Source: Dacryopinax spathularia
Lineage: Eukaryota > Basidiomycota > Dacrymycetes > Dacrymycetales > Dacrymycetaceae
DNA length: 64,000 nt
NCBI GenBank assembly: GCA_037974965.1
Contig: JBBPFI010000002.1
Location: 1,984,001-2,048,000, forward strand
Direction of reading: 5' to 3'
Made by a program: the position numbers and the translations under genes. Under the pieces are notes generated by a model. It saw only the letters and a program-made list of their open reading frames with translations. It had not been told where the DNA came from and did no database searches. Shown one piece after another: positions 10,101-17,547 of the stretch (its first letter is position 1; each line of letters starts with the position of its first letter).

Positions 10101-11691
10101 TGAAGCGGGATGCTCCTTGGACTCGGTCCAAGAGGTCGGAAATCAGGGGTAACGGGTAACGGTTCCGCTTTGTGATGGCATTCAGGCCGCGGTAATCAAC
10201 ACAGAGGCGGAGTGAGCCGTTAGCTTTCTTGACAAACAGGATCGGTGAGGCAGCAGAGCTTGTTGAGCGGCATATGAACCCTTTCTTGAGGTTCTTGGTA
10301 ACATAGGTTACCAGTTCTGCACGCTCTGCCTCAGAGAGCGAATAGATCGGGCCAAAGGGCGGTGTTTTTCCCTCTTCTAGGTCGATCTTCAGGTCATATG
10401 GGCGATGTGGGGGCAGGTTCTCTGCCTCAGTAGGCGAGAAGACAGACAGGAAGTCGCTGTACTTGCTAGGCAGCGAGGCAAGGATGTCGGGTTCAGGAGG
10501 TAACACGTCAGGTAACATGTTCGGTGATGCTTTTGGGTGCTTGGTCAACAATGACGGATCGGGCTGGCGAGTTGGCAGGGTGTTCTCAGGGCTAATACAA
10601 GCCCTTTCACCGTGGGAAATTGCTGGAGGTGCAGTATTGATGTCTTGAGAGGTAGGTAACGCTTTGGTAACGCTTACATAAGCAGGTAACGCGTTACCCA
10701 AAGGTCTGAAATCAAGGACACCAATAGGTAACTTGCTTGCCAGATGTTGGAAGTGTTTTCCTGAGACCATGGCGACGTCAGACAGGGCTGGACAGAGCTG
10801 GGATTTTGCGGTCTCATCGGAGGTAACGGTTTTGGTAACGCGCTCCGGGACGCTTTGACGGGACTGGGAACTGGGTTTCCTCTGCTGATCAGGCAGGGAC
10901 ATGGACAGGACAGGTGGTTTGGCGGGCTTGAGACACAAGCCGAGGCCAACAGACGTGACAGAGGCTGGGTTGGAGGGGATAAGACCGAAGCCTATTCCCG
11001 ATAAGGTAACTGGTAACGGTAACTGACAACATGTGAGCTTCAACTGGTTGGCCGACCAGTCTACTGCAGGGTTGTGGTGCCGAAGCCAGTTAAGGCCAAG
11101 TATGACAGGATAGGAAGCAGAGACAACTCCAAGAGTGATCTCTTCGGAGTGTGACAGGAGGTGGAGGCGTGTGGTAACGCTTTGGCTGATTGCACCGGAA
11201 ACCAAGGGACGGTTGTCAACGGTGAAGACTGGGAGGGGTTCTTGGAGGGTCTTGGTAGGCAGGGAATGCCGTTTTACGAGGTCCAGGGAGATGAAGGATG
11301 CCGTTGCTCCGGAATCAACAAGTGCACGTGTGGTAACACCTTGTCGGCCGGGGAATGTGAGTCGAACCGGTAGGAAGAAGTGGGCCTTGGATTGAGCAGC
11401 TTCCAGCGTATGAGCACTAAGCAGGAAGCAAGGCGCACTAGCGCTCTTATGGTCTCCCAAGCTTAGACTCTGCTGGGCAGGAGACCGGGTGATGGATGGA
11501 GGTGATGGGGGCGCTGTCCCAGGTAACTCCGCAGGGGTAGGGACGCTCAGTCCTGCGGGTTGGCGTTTTCCTGACTCTCTGAGACCGCAGAGATGCGTGC
11601 AGTGGAGCGGGAAGAGCCAGTTGGGCGACGAGACTGAGGTTTGACAGGGCATTGGTTGGCGAAGTGGCCGGACCTGCCGCAATGGAGACAT
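7165..11691 (-). CDS. pol: Chromovirus Pol polyprotein
   Basis: Long open frame of about 1508 codons. Domains in order: aspartic protease (LVDSGA near residue 126), reverse transcriptase with YLDDILIF in the middle third, RNase H with DASDFALSGIL, integrase with an HHCC-type zinc region (CNTCQRTK) and a DDE core containing MDFIVKLP and HPQTDGQTERVN, then a chromodomain close to the C-terminus (YEIDAILDVR ... YLVNFKG). These supply all enzymes for reverse transcription and integration; the chromodomain is known in the family to direct integration toward marked chromatin. Treated as part of a mobile element rather than a host gene. Confidence 0.95.
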   Translation of the reverse strand: MSPLRQVRPLRQPMPCQTSVSSPNWLFPLHCTHLCGLRESGKRQPAGLSVPTPAELPGTAPPSPPSITRSPAQQSLSLGDHKSASAPCFLLSAHTLEAAQSKAHFFLPVRLTFPGRQGVTTRALVDSGATASFISLDLVKRHSLPTKTLQEPLPVFTVDNRPLVSGAISQSVTTRLHLLSHSEEITLGVVSASYPVILGLNWLRHHNPAVDWSANQLKLTCCQLPLPVTLSGIGFGLIPSNPASVTSVGLGLCLKPAKPPVLSMSLPDQQRKPSSQSRQSVPERVTKTVTSDETAKSQLCPALSDVAMVSGKHFQHLASKLPIGVLDFRPLGNALPAYVSVTKALPTSQDINTAPPAISHGERACISPENTLPTRQPDPSLLTKHPKASPNMLPDVLPPEPDILASLPSKYSDFLSVFSPTEAENLPPHRPYDLKIDLEEGKTPPFGPIYSLSEAERAELVTYVTKNLKKGFICRSTSSAASPILFVKKANGSLRLCVDYRGLNAITKRNRYPLPLISDLLDRVQGASRFTKLDLTSAFNLIRVAPGEEWKTAFRTHLGLFEYRVMPMGLTNAPSVFQAYIQDVLRDLLDLFCVVYLDDILIFSKNPEEHTQHVTSVLQRLKSGGLYCNIAKCAFDQDQIEFLGYQISTSGVAMHPSKLETIRSWPLPRSIKDVQAWLGLTNFYRRFIAGYSHIALPLYAATKKLPPGVTFSLSPNALHSFQQLKEAFTKAPLLRHFDPSLGVTVTSDASDFALSGILHQADSDGHLHPVAFYSRKLSPAEINYEIYDKEMLAIVETFRHYRAWLVETVIPVTVLCDHKNLEYFMSSRVLNRRQARWSLFLADFNFRIRHVAGTKNPADAPSRRPDYVPQEGDEVLSAQHKSLLTHKQLDTAIPAHLGVTQSVTQCLRKRYPAPEMGNAQSLAALYTFSPDQATQELKDALKDDQEHLEAMEKGDKDFAVQGDLAFHRGRLFIPAPLRLKILQSRHDSVTSGHPGRASTYNLVFQDYSWPGMRTYIRRYVSGCNTCQRTKAPRHKPFGLLQPLDVPSRPWESISMDFIVKLPISSGYDSIWVVVDRFSKMAHFVPCQESVTAPELAQLFLQHIFRLHGFPVSLISDRGSIFVSQFWRRLLDLVQVKPHTSTAYHPQTDGQTERVNQELEQYLRSYCSYQQDDWTEFLPLAEFAYNSHASSSSQVSPFFANYGYHPSYAPKIIEHNQVPASESFASSLKTIHDELKAELQHSQEDYAHQYNRYRQALPEEFRPGQLVWLLRRNIKTNRPSDKLDFRRLGPFKITASIGTRAFRLALPPSLHRLHPVFHANLLEPYISPDNIEGRAPPPPVPVFLDEDNSPWYEIDAILDVRKIGRRFEYLVNFKGQSPAERAWTPLSDLTSAVDKLIIKFHERHPKRPRPPKLTFHAPEGVTQGVTGNMDSKPLPDILYSPLTTPPDSPLVDPEALTLPTPAPLSLSPNITVDPLPSALTHHHTYIPPPRTTLRSGRIAQPRPRADHHA

Positions 11692-12686
11692 AGCTGCTTG
11701 TCAATCCTCCGCTGCCTCTCGGCAGTGGTTAGAGGACCTCTAACAGCATCTATCTCCATTGGGACAGAGCCATCAGGGCTGGGGTGACGCCTGGGATAGG
11801 CGTTACCATGAGGTAACGCTTTGCGCTCTTGGGTAACGGCCTTGGGGGCCATCCTGGGGGCGGGGACGTTCTGGGTGTAACGGGCACCACGGTGGGTGTT
11901 ACCACGCTCAGAACGAAGCTGGTAGATACGGTTATCGATGTCAATAGCTTGACGCATCAGCTGGTGGAGTGTGCTGGGCCGTCCGATCGGAATAAAGCCA
12001 TCTTGGACATCAGGCTTCAAGCCACGGTAGAAGTACTCGGATTTGGTGTATTCGGACAAGGGAAGGATGCTGATCACGTCCTGGAACTCGGACGCATACT
12101 TGGAGGCTGATCCGGTCTGCTTCAGCTTCTCAAGGCGGCGCATGGCAGATCCCTGTGCATCAGGATCGGAGAAGTGCTGACGGAACTCAGCAAGGAAGGC
12201 GGGAAAGTCGTCCATTAGCGATTCATTGGAGGTGCGGACACCTTCCAGCCAATGGCGAGGGAACTCGTGCTTGGTTAGGAAACCAGCAATGTAGGTGGTG
12301 CGGTGACGGTCCATTGGGAATGATGCCGGACCGACATTATGGATGTTGTCAAGACACTGTCTCAGGAACGAGTCCAGTGTGTGTGGCTTGCCATCATAGG
12401 GTACTGGTTCAGGGGCCCTAATGGAAATGGCTGGTCGAGGCGGAGGCGTTACCACCGGAGACTGTGTGGCTGGGAAGCGGTGCAGCAGCTCGGTGATACC
12501 ATGGAGTGCATTGCTGATCAAGACAAGGGGTTCCGGCTGTTCAGGTGGAGCCGGTGGGGCGGTCTGGTGACCCATGTGTTGCTGAGACAAGTCCGCAGCA
12601 GGCAGACTAGCAAAACGGTCCATGTTGGCGGGCTCAGCATCACTCAAGTCCAGGATGGACTGCGAGCTGTTGCTGAGAGGATCCAT
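11547..12686 (-). CDS. gag: Chromovirus Gag protein
   Basis: About 379 codons. A capsid-like middle region is followed by one CCHC zinc knuckle (CLHCGRSGHFANQC) near the C-terminus, as expected for nucleic-acid binding by Gag. Pol begins inside the last ~145 bases in the -1 frame. The start codon lies about 40 bases inside the 5' LTR. Confidence 0.92.
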   Translation of the reverse strand: MDPLSNSSQSILDLSDAEPANMDRFASLPAADLSQQHMGHQTAPPAPPEQPEPLVLISNALHGITELLHRFPATQSPVVTPPPRPAISIRAPEPVPYDGKPHTLDSFLRQCLDNIHNVGPASFPMDRHRTTYIAGFLTKHEFPRHWLEGVRTSNESLMDDFPAFLAEFRQHFSDPDAQGSAMRRLEKLKQTGSASKYASEFQDVISILPLSEYTKSEYFYRGLKPDVQDGFIPIGRPSTLHQLMRQAIDIDNRIYQLRSERGNTHRGARYTQNVPAPRMAPKAVTQERKALPHGNAYPRRHPSPDGSVPMEIDAVRGPLTTAERQRRIDKQLCLHCGRSGHFANQCPVKPQSRRPTGSSRSTARISAVSESQENANPQD

Positions 12687-12713
12687 AGCCAGAAAGCGTA
12701 GAACAACAAGGGG

Positions 12714-12723
12714 GTCGTGTCAA
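12714..12723 (-). other. Putative self-primer binding site of chromovirus
   Basis: Three bases inside the 5' LTR the element-sense strand reads TTGACACGAC. This does not begin with TGG as a tRNA-CCA primer site would. It is perfectly complementary to GTCGTGTCAA in the LTR (plus 12872-12881 and 6986-6995), which lies about 35 bases downstream of the LTR TATA box, where transcripts should start. That is the layout of Tf1/sushi-type self-priming. Confidence 0.65.
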
Positions 12724-12726
12724 AGT

Positions 12727-13015
12727 TGTCAGGGGAGGCGAGGAGGTAACAGGTAACCGGCTGGATCGGTTGTTCTGCGCCTGAGGTAACGGGGTCGAGG
12801 GGGAAGGGATAGATTGCCAGAAGCAGTAGCTAGGTGCAAGAAGGGGCGGGAAGTACAAGGAGTTTACAAGGTTGACACGACAAGGGCGACGTAGTTCTAC
12901 AAGATAGCCTTATATACTACTGTGAAGGCTGGATAGCCGAGGTAACACGTTCCGGGTAACGCTTTCCCAGTGGCTGTGCAGGTAACGGGTACGGTAACGG
13001 GTACCGGTTATGACA
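12727..13015 (-). repeat. 5' LTR of chromovirus (289 bases)
   Basis: Appears identical to the left LTR at 6841-7129. In element sense it carries a TATATAAGG promoter box (plus 12907-12916) and the putative transcript start some 35 bases further on. It ends 152 bases before the start codon of LPPELWH member 3, but is transcribed away from it. Confidence 0.95.
12907..12916 (-). promoter_or_regulatory. LTR TATA box
   Basis: Reads TATATAAGGC on the element-sense strand, with the same box in the other LTR at 7021-7030. It is well placed for the R region of the transcript. No AATAAA polyadenylation signal was noticed in the LTR. Confidence 0.6.
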
Positions 13016-13020
13016 TCGAG
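13016..13020. repeat. Target-site duplication, right copy (TCGAG)
   Basis: Matches 6836-6840 exactly and closes the retrotransposon insertion. Confidence 0.9.
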
Positions 13021-13167
13021 CGAGTCTAAGACACGTGTTCATCTCCATATTGTTGTGCGCGCGGCCTCATGGTCACGGCGCTTTCTAAGAAAGACCTCCT
13101 CTCATACAGTTGCTCGCCGGCGTCGCCGCCGACCGTGCAAACATCCACTATCCCTGACGTCCTCAAC

Positions 13168-13793
13168 ATGCACCTGATCAAAGAGCATACCGAGCTCATA
13201 CGGGACGAAAACAAGCATGTGACGGACGTGCTGCTGTTGCGTAGCAAGCTCACGAAGCGGGCGCACTGGCTTCGTTACTCCGGACCTCGCATTTCCTCGA
13301 ATCCAGGCAACCTCTTTCTACCGCCCGAGCTTTGGCATTACATCGCCTCCATCATAGAAGAAGCGAATCAACCGTCCCATTCTGTGGAGCATGTTGTTAT
13401 CAAGCACATTGTCAATTATAATGGACCGTGCCCAACTATCGTGGTGCAGAAGCTCGACCTCCTCGGGCTCAACGACAAGTATCCTGGTTTCCTGGACGAT
13501 AATGAAGAGCACACACGGGTACGGTACCTGCTGGGATATGGCGAGGGAGAGGATGACATTCTATCTAAATGGGAAACCCTGGAGTGGGACTGGCCTGGCA
13601 CCGCCGATCGTTCGTGGCAGCACGTCTTATATTATGATGTCCATGACCACGACATCACGAGATATAAGGCTTGTACGTCTTTTTTCCAGTTCTTCCTTGG
13701 GGTACTGCTTGTGACACTACTTGAACAGATGGACCTTGGTCCTCTGTTCCTCGGCCCAGTCGTGTGATGCTAAGGCGCATTCAAGCGTTGTAA
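13168..13793 (+). CDS. LPPELWH-family protein, member 3
   Basis: Exons 13168-13672 and 13729-13793 give 189 aa. The start at 13168 (MHLIKEHTELI) is chosen by alignment with members 2 and 4; an upstream in-frame ATG at 13069 would add 33 unmatched residues. Blocks: HWLRYSGPRISSNPG, LPPELWHYIASIIEE, HVVIKHIVNYN, VQKLDLLGL..KYPGFLDDN, WETLEWDW, RVLYY-like (HVLYYDV), and GPWS just after the splice junction. The last intron is at the same place and phase (phase 1) as in members 2 and 4. No domain of known function was recognised. The chromovirus inserted 152 bases upstream, so part of its original promoter is now displaced by 6 kb. Confidence 0.75.
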
Positions 13794-14298
13794 TGGCGAG
13801 CGTCCTTCCGGCGGCCCGACCGCCAAAGAAGACTGCTGATTTTGTAGGCGGTAATGGGAACAGCGCGTGGGAGGCCAGAATCCCTTTCGCATAGTCTCGC
13901 CTTATTCCCCTACCAGAGCGCTGCGTTATCTGAATCCATCTTGTTGTACAACTGGCTCGCCCAAAATACTGAGGCTGAAACGGCAACACTTGGTTGTTAG
14001 AACCAAATAAATATTGACTTTCAACGACCGCCGGAAACCATATCTGAATGACACATTAACCCGCTCGACATTATTCGATAGTGCTGCGAGCTTTACACAA
14101 TAGATACAAAATTCAACCTTATTGACCAAAAAAAGAAAAGGGAAGGAAAGAAGAGAAGATTATCATAGCTACACAAATACGTTGCTTAATCATGATCGCG
14201 AGAAAAAAGGAAGTCATGAGATCTCGGTTTCACGTTTGCACCGAGTTGGAGAGATCGGGAAAGCTGATAATGGAAAGAGACGAGAAAGGTTGGGGGAG
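13794..14298. other. Intergenic, convergent
   Basis: The 505 bases lie between the 3' ends of LPPELWH member 3 and the disordered membrane-type protein. The middle is relatively AT-rich. No RNA gene or repeat was seen. Confidence 0.5.
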
Positions 14299-16275
14299 CT
14301 AGACAATCCTCTCACCCCTCATCATACCCTCACCCCCCCTCGCACCCCTCCCCAATCCCCATCCCCACCCAAACCCGCCCACAGCCCTCCAAGCACCCCT
14401 CACAGCGCCCCATATCCCCCCGGCCTCCCCTGCTTCCTCTTGCTCCCCTTTCCGATCAGGCATCACATGTTCCCGATGTTCCCGCCAATTGCGCCCTGGG
14501 AGATAGGGAAGGCTCGAGTCCGCTGCCGGGTCGGAGGGGGCACGGCGCTTGATCTCGGAGGCGAAGCTGGTGGGGCTGCTCGAGCTTGAGGAGCAGTGGG
14601 CGGAGGCGGAGGATTGGGTTATGTCCCGCTCGGAGGTGGGGTGGGAACCGTCCCGCATTAGTTCGACCTCAGTGGTGATATTCACTCCCTCAGGCCAGCT
14701 CGGCCTCCCCGGCGGCTGCTGTCCTCTTTCCTGGTTCCTCGTACCAGCGGCAGCAGCGGCGGTGGCGGAGATAGGCGCCTCTTTGCGCTTTGGCAACTTC
14801 GCCCTCGGCTTGAACATAACCTCCCACGCCCAGCAGACCAAAGCAGAGAAGAACGCCGCCGCCGGCCAGGGGCAGTACGTCCCCCTCCCCCCGCTTTGGG
14901 CAAGGATCGCGTCCGTAGCGGCAGAGGCGGTCGAGCTGAGCGTCGAGGTGTTCCGCGTGTGCGTGCTGTTCGGGCCGGGTTGGGTTGCAGGAGGGGGGAG
15001 GGATGCGGAAGTGCGAGAGGGGAAGAAGTATGCGGCTAACGCTGCGAGCACTCCCACTCCCGCCGCTGTAGATGGGCCATCGCTTGAGTCGCGGGAGTGG
15101 TGTGTACCACGTTCCAAGTCGGGCAGGCTGGCAGGATGAGGCGTCGGCGGTCTCCTCGCCTGCAAGACCAGTTTCCTCGGCGGGCTCGGCGGCCCCTGCC
15201 CCTCCCCATCCTCATCCACTTCGACGGCAGGGGGCGGTTTCCTCGAATGCCGCCTCTTCCTCTCCCTCTCCCTCTCCTTACCCCCCTTCAGGTGGTTGGA
15301 GTGGGAGAGAGTGAACGGCATGGGACTGGCCGGGATGGGACGGACGGATATGCGGACGTTCTCGATTTCTAGTTCTTGGGTCGGGAGGCGGAGGGAGGGG
15401 TCTTTCAGGGAGATGGTCACCATGTCCCTTTCCCTTTCCCTGTCCTCCGCTTTCGACCGTTCTCTCTCCCTCCGATGTCCAAGCGGTTGAGCGGGAGGTT
15501 GAACAGCAGGGTTGTTCCGAGGCGGGAGTGCGTTTGCGGGTTGACCGGGCTGAGTCTGAGCCTGAGGCTGGAATTGAGGCTGGGGCTGGACGTAGGGGAA
15601 GCCGAGCGGTTTCTCCACTTTCGCGGCGCCGACCAGCAGGGCTAGGTTGACAGCGGGCGGTGGGCTAGGTGAGAAGACCCTCGTCGCCGGTCGCGAAGGC
15701 CGTGCGACCGAGGGATGCGAGGTCGTTGTTGTCTCCTTCACTCCTTGCTGGACCGCCGTGTTGGTCGGTTGTGCGCCTGCAGGAGCGGGAGGTTGGTTGA
15801 CCAAAGGCGGCAGAGGCGGCAGGAAAGGGTTGTTCGACTGATGCGCCTTCGCACTAGGATGGTTGGCAGCCTTCCGCGCGTTGTGTGTAGTCGTGATAGT
15901 GAACACAGCGTCCGGTGTGTCCCGTAACGAGAGTTCCATCCTAGCCCTCTCGAGCCCCGGAGGCGCAGGAAGAGTATTCGGACTTCTCTCCCCGAGCACC
16001 CGCTTCCCACTCGCACTCCTCTTCCTCTTCTCCTTCAAAAATGGCGGTCTGCCAACTCCCGGCGAGCTAGGCGCACTAGGGGAAGAGGACTTGAAGTCGA
16101 GCAGGCCGCGCTTGGGCTCGGGGAGGACGTCGTCGATGCTTGATATGCTGCTTGGGGTACTGCTGGTATGCAGGAGGTGGGCGGCGCGCGAGAGACGACG
16201 TTTGCTCGAGGCGCCTTGGTTTGCTGTGGGGGGGAGGGCGGTGAGTGGGGATTCTGGCATTGGTGGGCGAGGCAT
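14299..16275 (-). CDS. Low-complexity protein with one or two hydrophobic segments
   Basis: One uninterrupted 658-codon frame. Most of the chain is rich in Pro, Ser, Arg and Ala and predicted disordered, with basic patches (KEKRKR, RERERKRRHSRK) that could act as nuclear-localisation signals. Two hydrophobic stretches interrupt this: a short one near residues 403-417 (VGVLAALAAYFF) and a stronger one near 465-487 (AAAFFSALVCWAWEVMF), so a membrane-anchored protein with a long N-terminal tail is possible. A Trp/Gly-rich segment ends the protein. I do not recognise the family. Length and lack of stops over 2 kb support a real gene; strong GC bias and low complexity call for some caution. Confidence 0.6.
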   Translation of the reverse strand: MPRPPMPESPLTALPPTANQGASSKRRLSRAAHLLHTSSTPSSISSIDDVLPEPKRGLLDFKSSSPSAPSSPGVGRPPFLKEKRKRSASGKRVLGERSPNTLPAPPGLERARMELSLRDTPDAVFTITTTHNARKAANHPSAKAHQSNNPFLPPLPPLVNQPPAPAGAQPTNTAVQQGVKETTTTSHPSVARPSRPATRVFSPSPPPAVNLALLVGAAKVEKPLGFPYVQPQPQFQPQAQTQPGQPANALPPRNNPAVQPPAQPLGHRRERERSKAEDRERERDMVTISLKDPSLRLPTQELEIENVRISVRPIPASPMPFTLSHSNHLKGGKERERERKRRHSRKPPPAVEVDEDGEGQGPPSPPRKLVLQARRPPTPHPASLPDLERGTHHSRDSSDGPSTAAGVGVLAALAAYFFPSRTSASLPPPATQPGPNSTHTRNTSTLSSTASAATDAILAQSGGRGTYCPWPAAAFFSALVCWAWEVMFKPRAKLPKRKEAPISATAAAAAGTRNQERGQQPPGRPSWPEGVNITTEVELMRDGSHPTSERDITQSSASAHCSSSSSSPTSFASEIKRRAPSDPAADSSLPYLPGRNWREHREHVMPDRKGEQEEAGEAGGIWGAVRGAWRAVGGFGWGWGLGRGARGGEGMMRGERIV

Positions 16276-17547
16276 CTTGCGTTCTCTTCCTGTCGGTCTT
16301 GCTTATGCTGATCAGGTCGAGCTGGAGTTGTCGGATTCCGACGTTGCAGATTAGGCTGACCCCTGGACAGGATGAAAAGCCGCTAGCGCCAACAACGACC
16401 AGGAGAAACCTGAACCTGAACGAGCTGAACAGGAGAGAGCAGCGTACTCCAACTCCCGCTCATCCTCAGCCCGGAGATGTTGGATATCTACCCTCGGGTG
16501 TTTACTACGTAATACGTCTGCTGCTCACTCTGCCAGCAGCTGCAGAGTGAGACGGATGGACGGTCGGGTGAGCTCGCCCTGCGGGGAGGGGGTTGGGAGG
16601 GGGGACATGACACGTCGGTTGGCGGGTGGCTGGTCCCTTGTCCTTGCGCGGCGTTGGGCGGTAGCATGTGAAGATGATTGGAAATCTGAGTTGGATGCTG
16701 GGTTGGATGAAGATGCTGAAGGCTTTGGTGAGAGCATTACGGGAGGGGTTGGCTGATGTACTGCGAATGTGCTGTCGACGATGAGCTCGACTTCGACGAC
16801 AGCGACGACGCGCGACGCGTCGACGCGCTTCGGCCGTCAGCGGGATTTGCAGAAGCTTATGGCCGCTGCTTTGCGTTGATGTCGGCGATTAGATAGCAGC
16901 CTTTGCGACCGGCGTTGCCCTATCTCCGACCGCCTTCCGTCTCGTCGTCTTCTCTTTCTGGACTGTATTGTTCCAATGATGGTCGTCGTATCCACAAGGT
17001 ACAGCAAGGGCGCAAGATAAGTATATAAATATGAGGAGTCCATGGCTATTCCAGTAATCTTGAAGCCGGAGCACCGACCTCTACCCCATCCAACGCACAC
17101 GCGGTTCCGCCGCCCAAGCAACGCGTCACCAAGCAACCTCTCCTCCTGCCAACCACGGGCAAGAGGATTTGAGTTCAGACCAACCCCTCTCCCTCAATCC
17201 CGCACAAGCGGCCAGTAACGCTGAGAAAACCCTATGACGACGAGAAGGGCAGGCGAGGCTCTTACGGAAGAGGACATGCGGGTTCAGCAGTGAGATAATG
17301 TGGGCGTTGAGAAGGGCGCGTGCTGGGCCTGGCAACTATTCAATCCGGACATTGTGGGCTCGGTCAGGATTGAGATGGTATAAACCGTCTCCTGCTGGGA
17401 GGGCAAGAAGGCAGGCTTGCCTCCCACTTCGCTTTTCGCCCACCAACTGTCATTCCTTGCGCCGGCCGCATCCACTCTCCTTCCACACCTCTTCCGACCG
17501 ACCCACGAGTACAACCCATTCACCTATAAGCAAGCCCGACCAAAAGG
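16276..17547. other. Intergenic, divergent promoter region
   Basis: The 1.27 kb contain no supported gene. There is a perfect 10-base inverted repeat with an 8-base loop (16524-16551), a CG-rich patch with ACGCGT (16806-16830), and two TATA-like boxes on the plus strand at 17022-17028 and 17379-17384. Short frames on both strands show no family similarity. Confidence 0.5.
17379..17384 (+). promoter_or_regulatory. TATA-like box for secreted protein gene
   Basis: TATAAA lies about 165 bases before the start codon at 17548, followed by pyrimidine-rich sequence. Placement is plausible for a strongly expressed secreted protein gene; called from sequence only. Confidence 0.4.

Larger units (their letters stand above)
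6841..13015 (-). mobile_element. Ty3/Gypsy chromovirus LTR retrotransposon, apparently whole
   Basis: A 6175-base element in minus orientation, bounded by two 289-base LTRs that appear identical by eye and flanked by TCGAG duplications. Parts in element order: 5' LTR (12727-13015), primer-binding site, gag (12686-11547), pol (11691-7165) with protease, reverse transcriptase, RNase H, integrase and a C-terminal chromodomain, polypurine tract, 3' LTR (6841-7129). No breaks were seen. Pol lies in the -1 frame relative to gag over a ~145-base overlap, consistent with the frameshifting many Ty3/Gypsy elements use. The chromodomain puts it among the chromoviruses. Identical LTRs imply a very recent insertion. 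It is unusual in carrying about fifty GGTAAC hexamers, nearly all on the plus strand. Confidence 0.95.

Noticed and set aside
7426-11395. Plus-strand frames across the retrotransposon pol region
   Set aside because: Antisense to a clear pol coding frame, and no domain is seen.
14122-14589. Plus-strand Pro-rich frame at the end of the disordered gene
   Set aside because: Opposite-strand shadow of the Gly/Trp-rich C-terminus, low complexity only.
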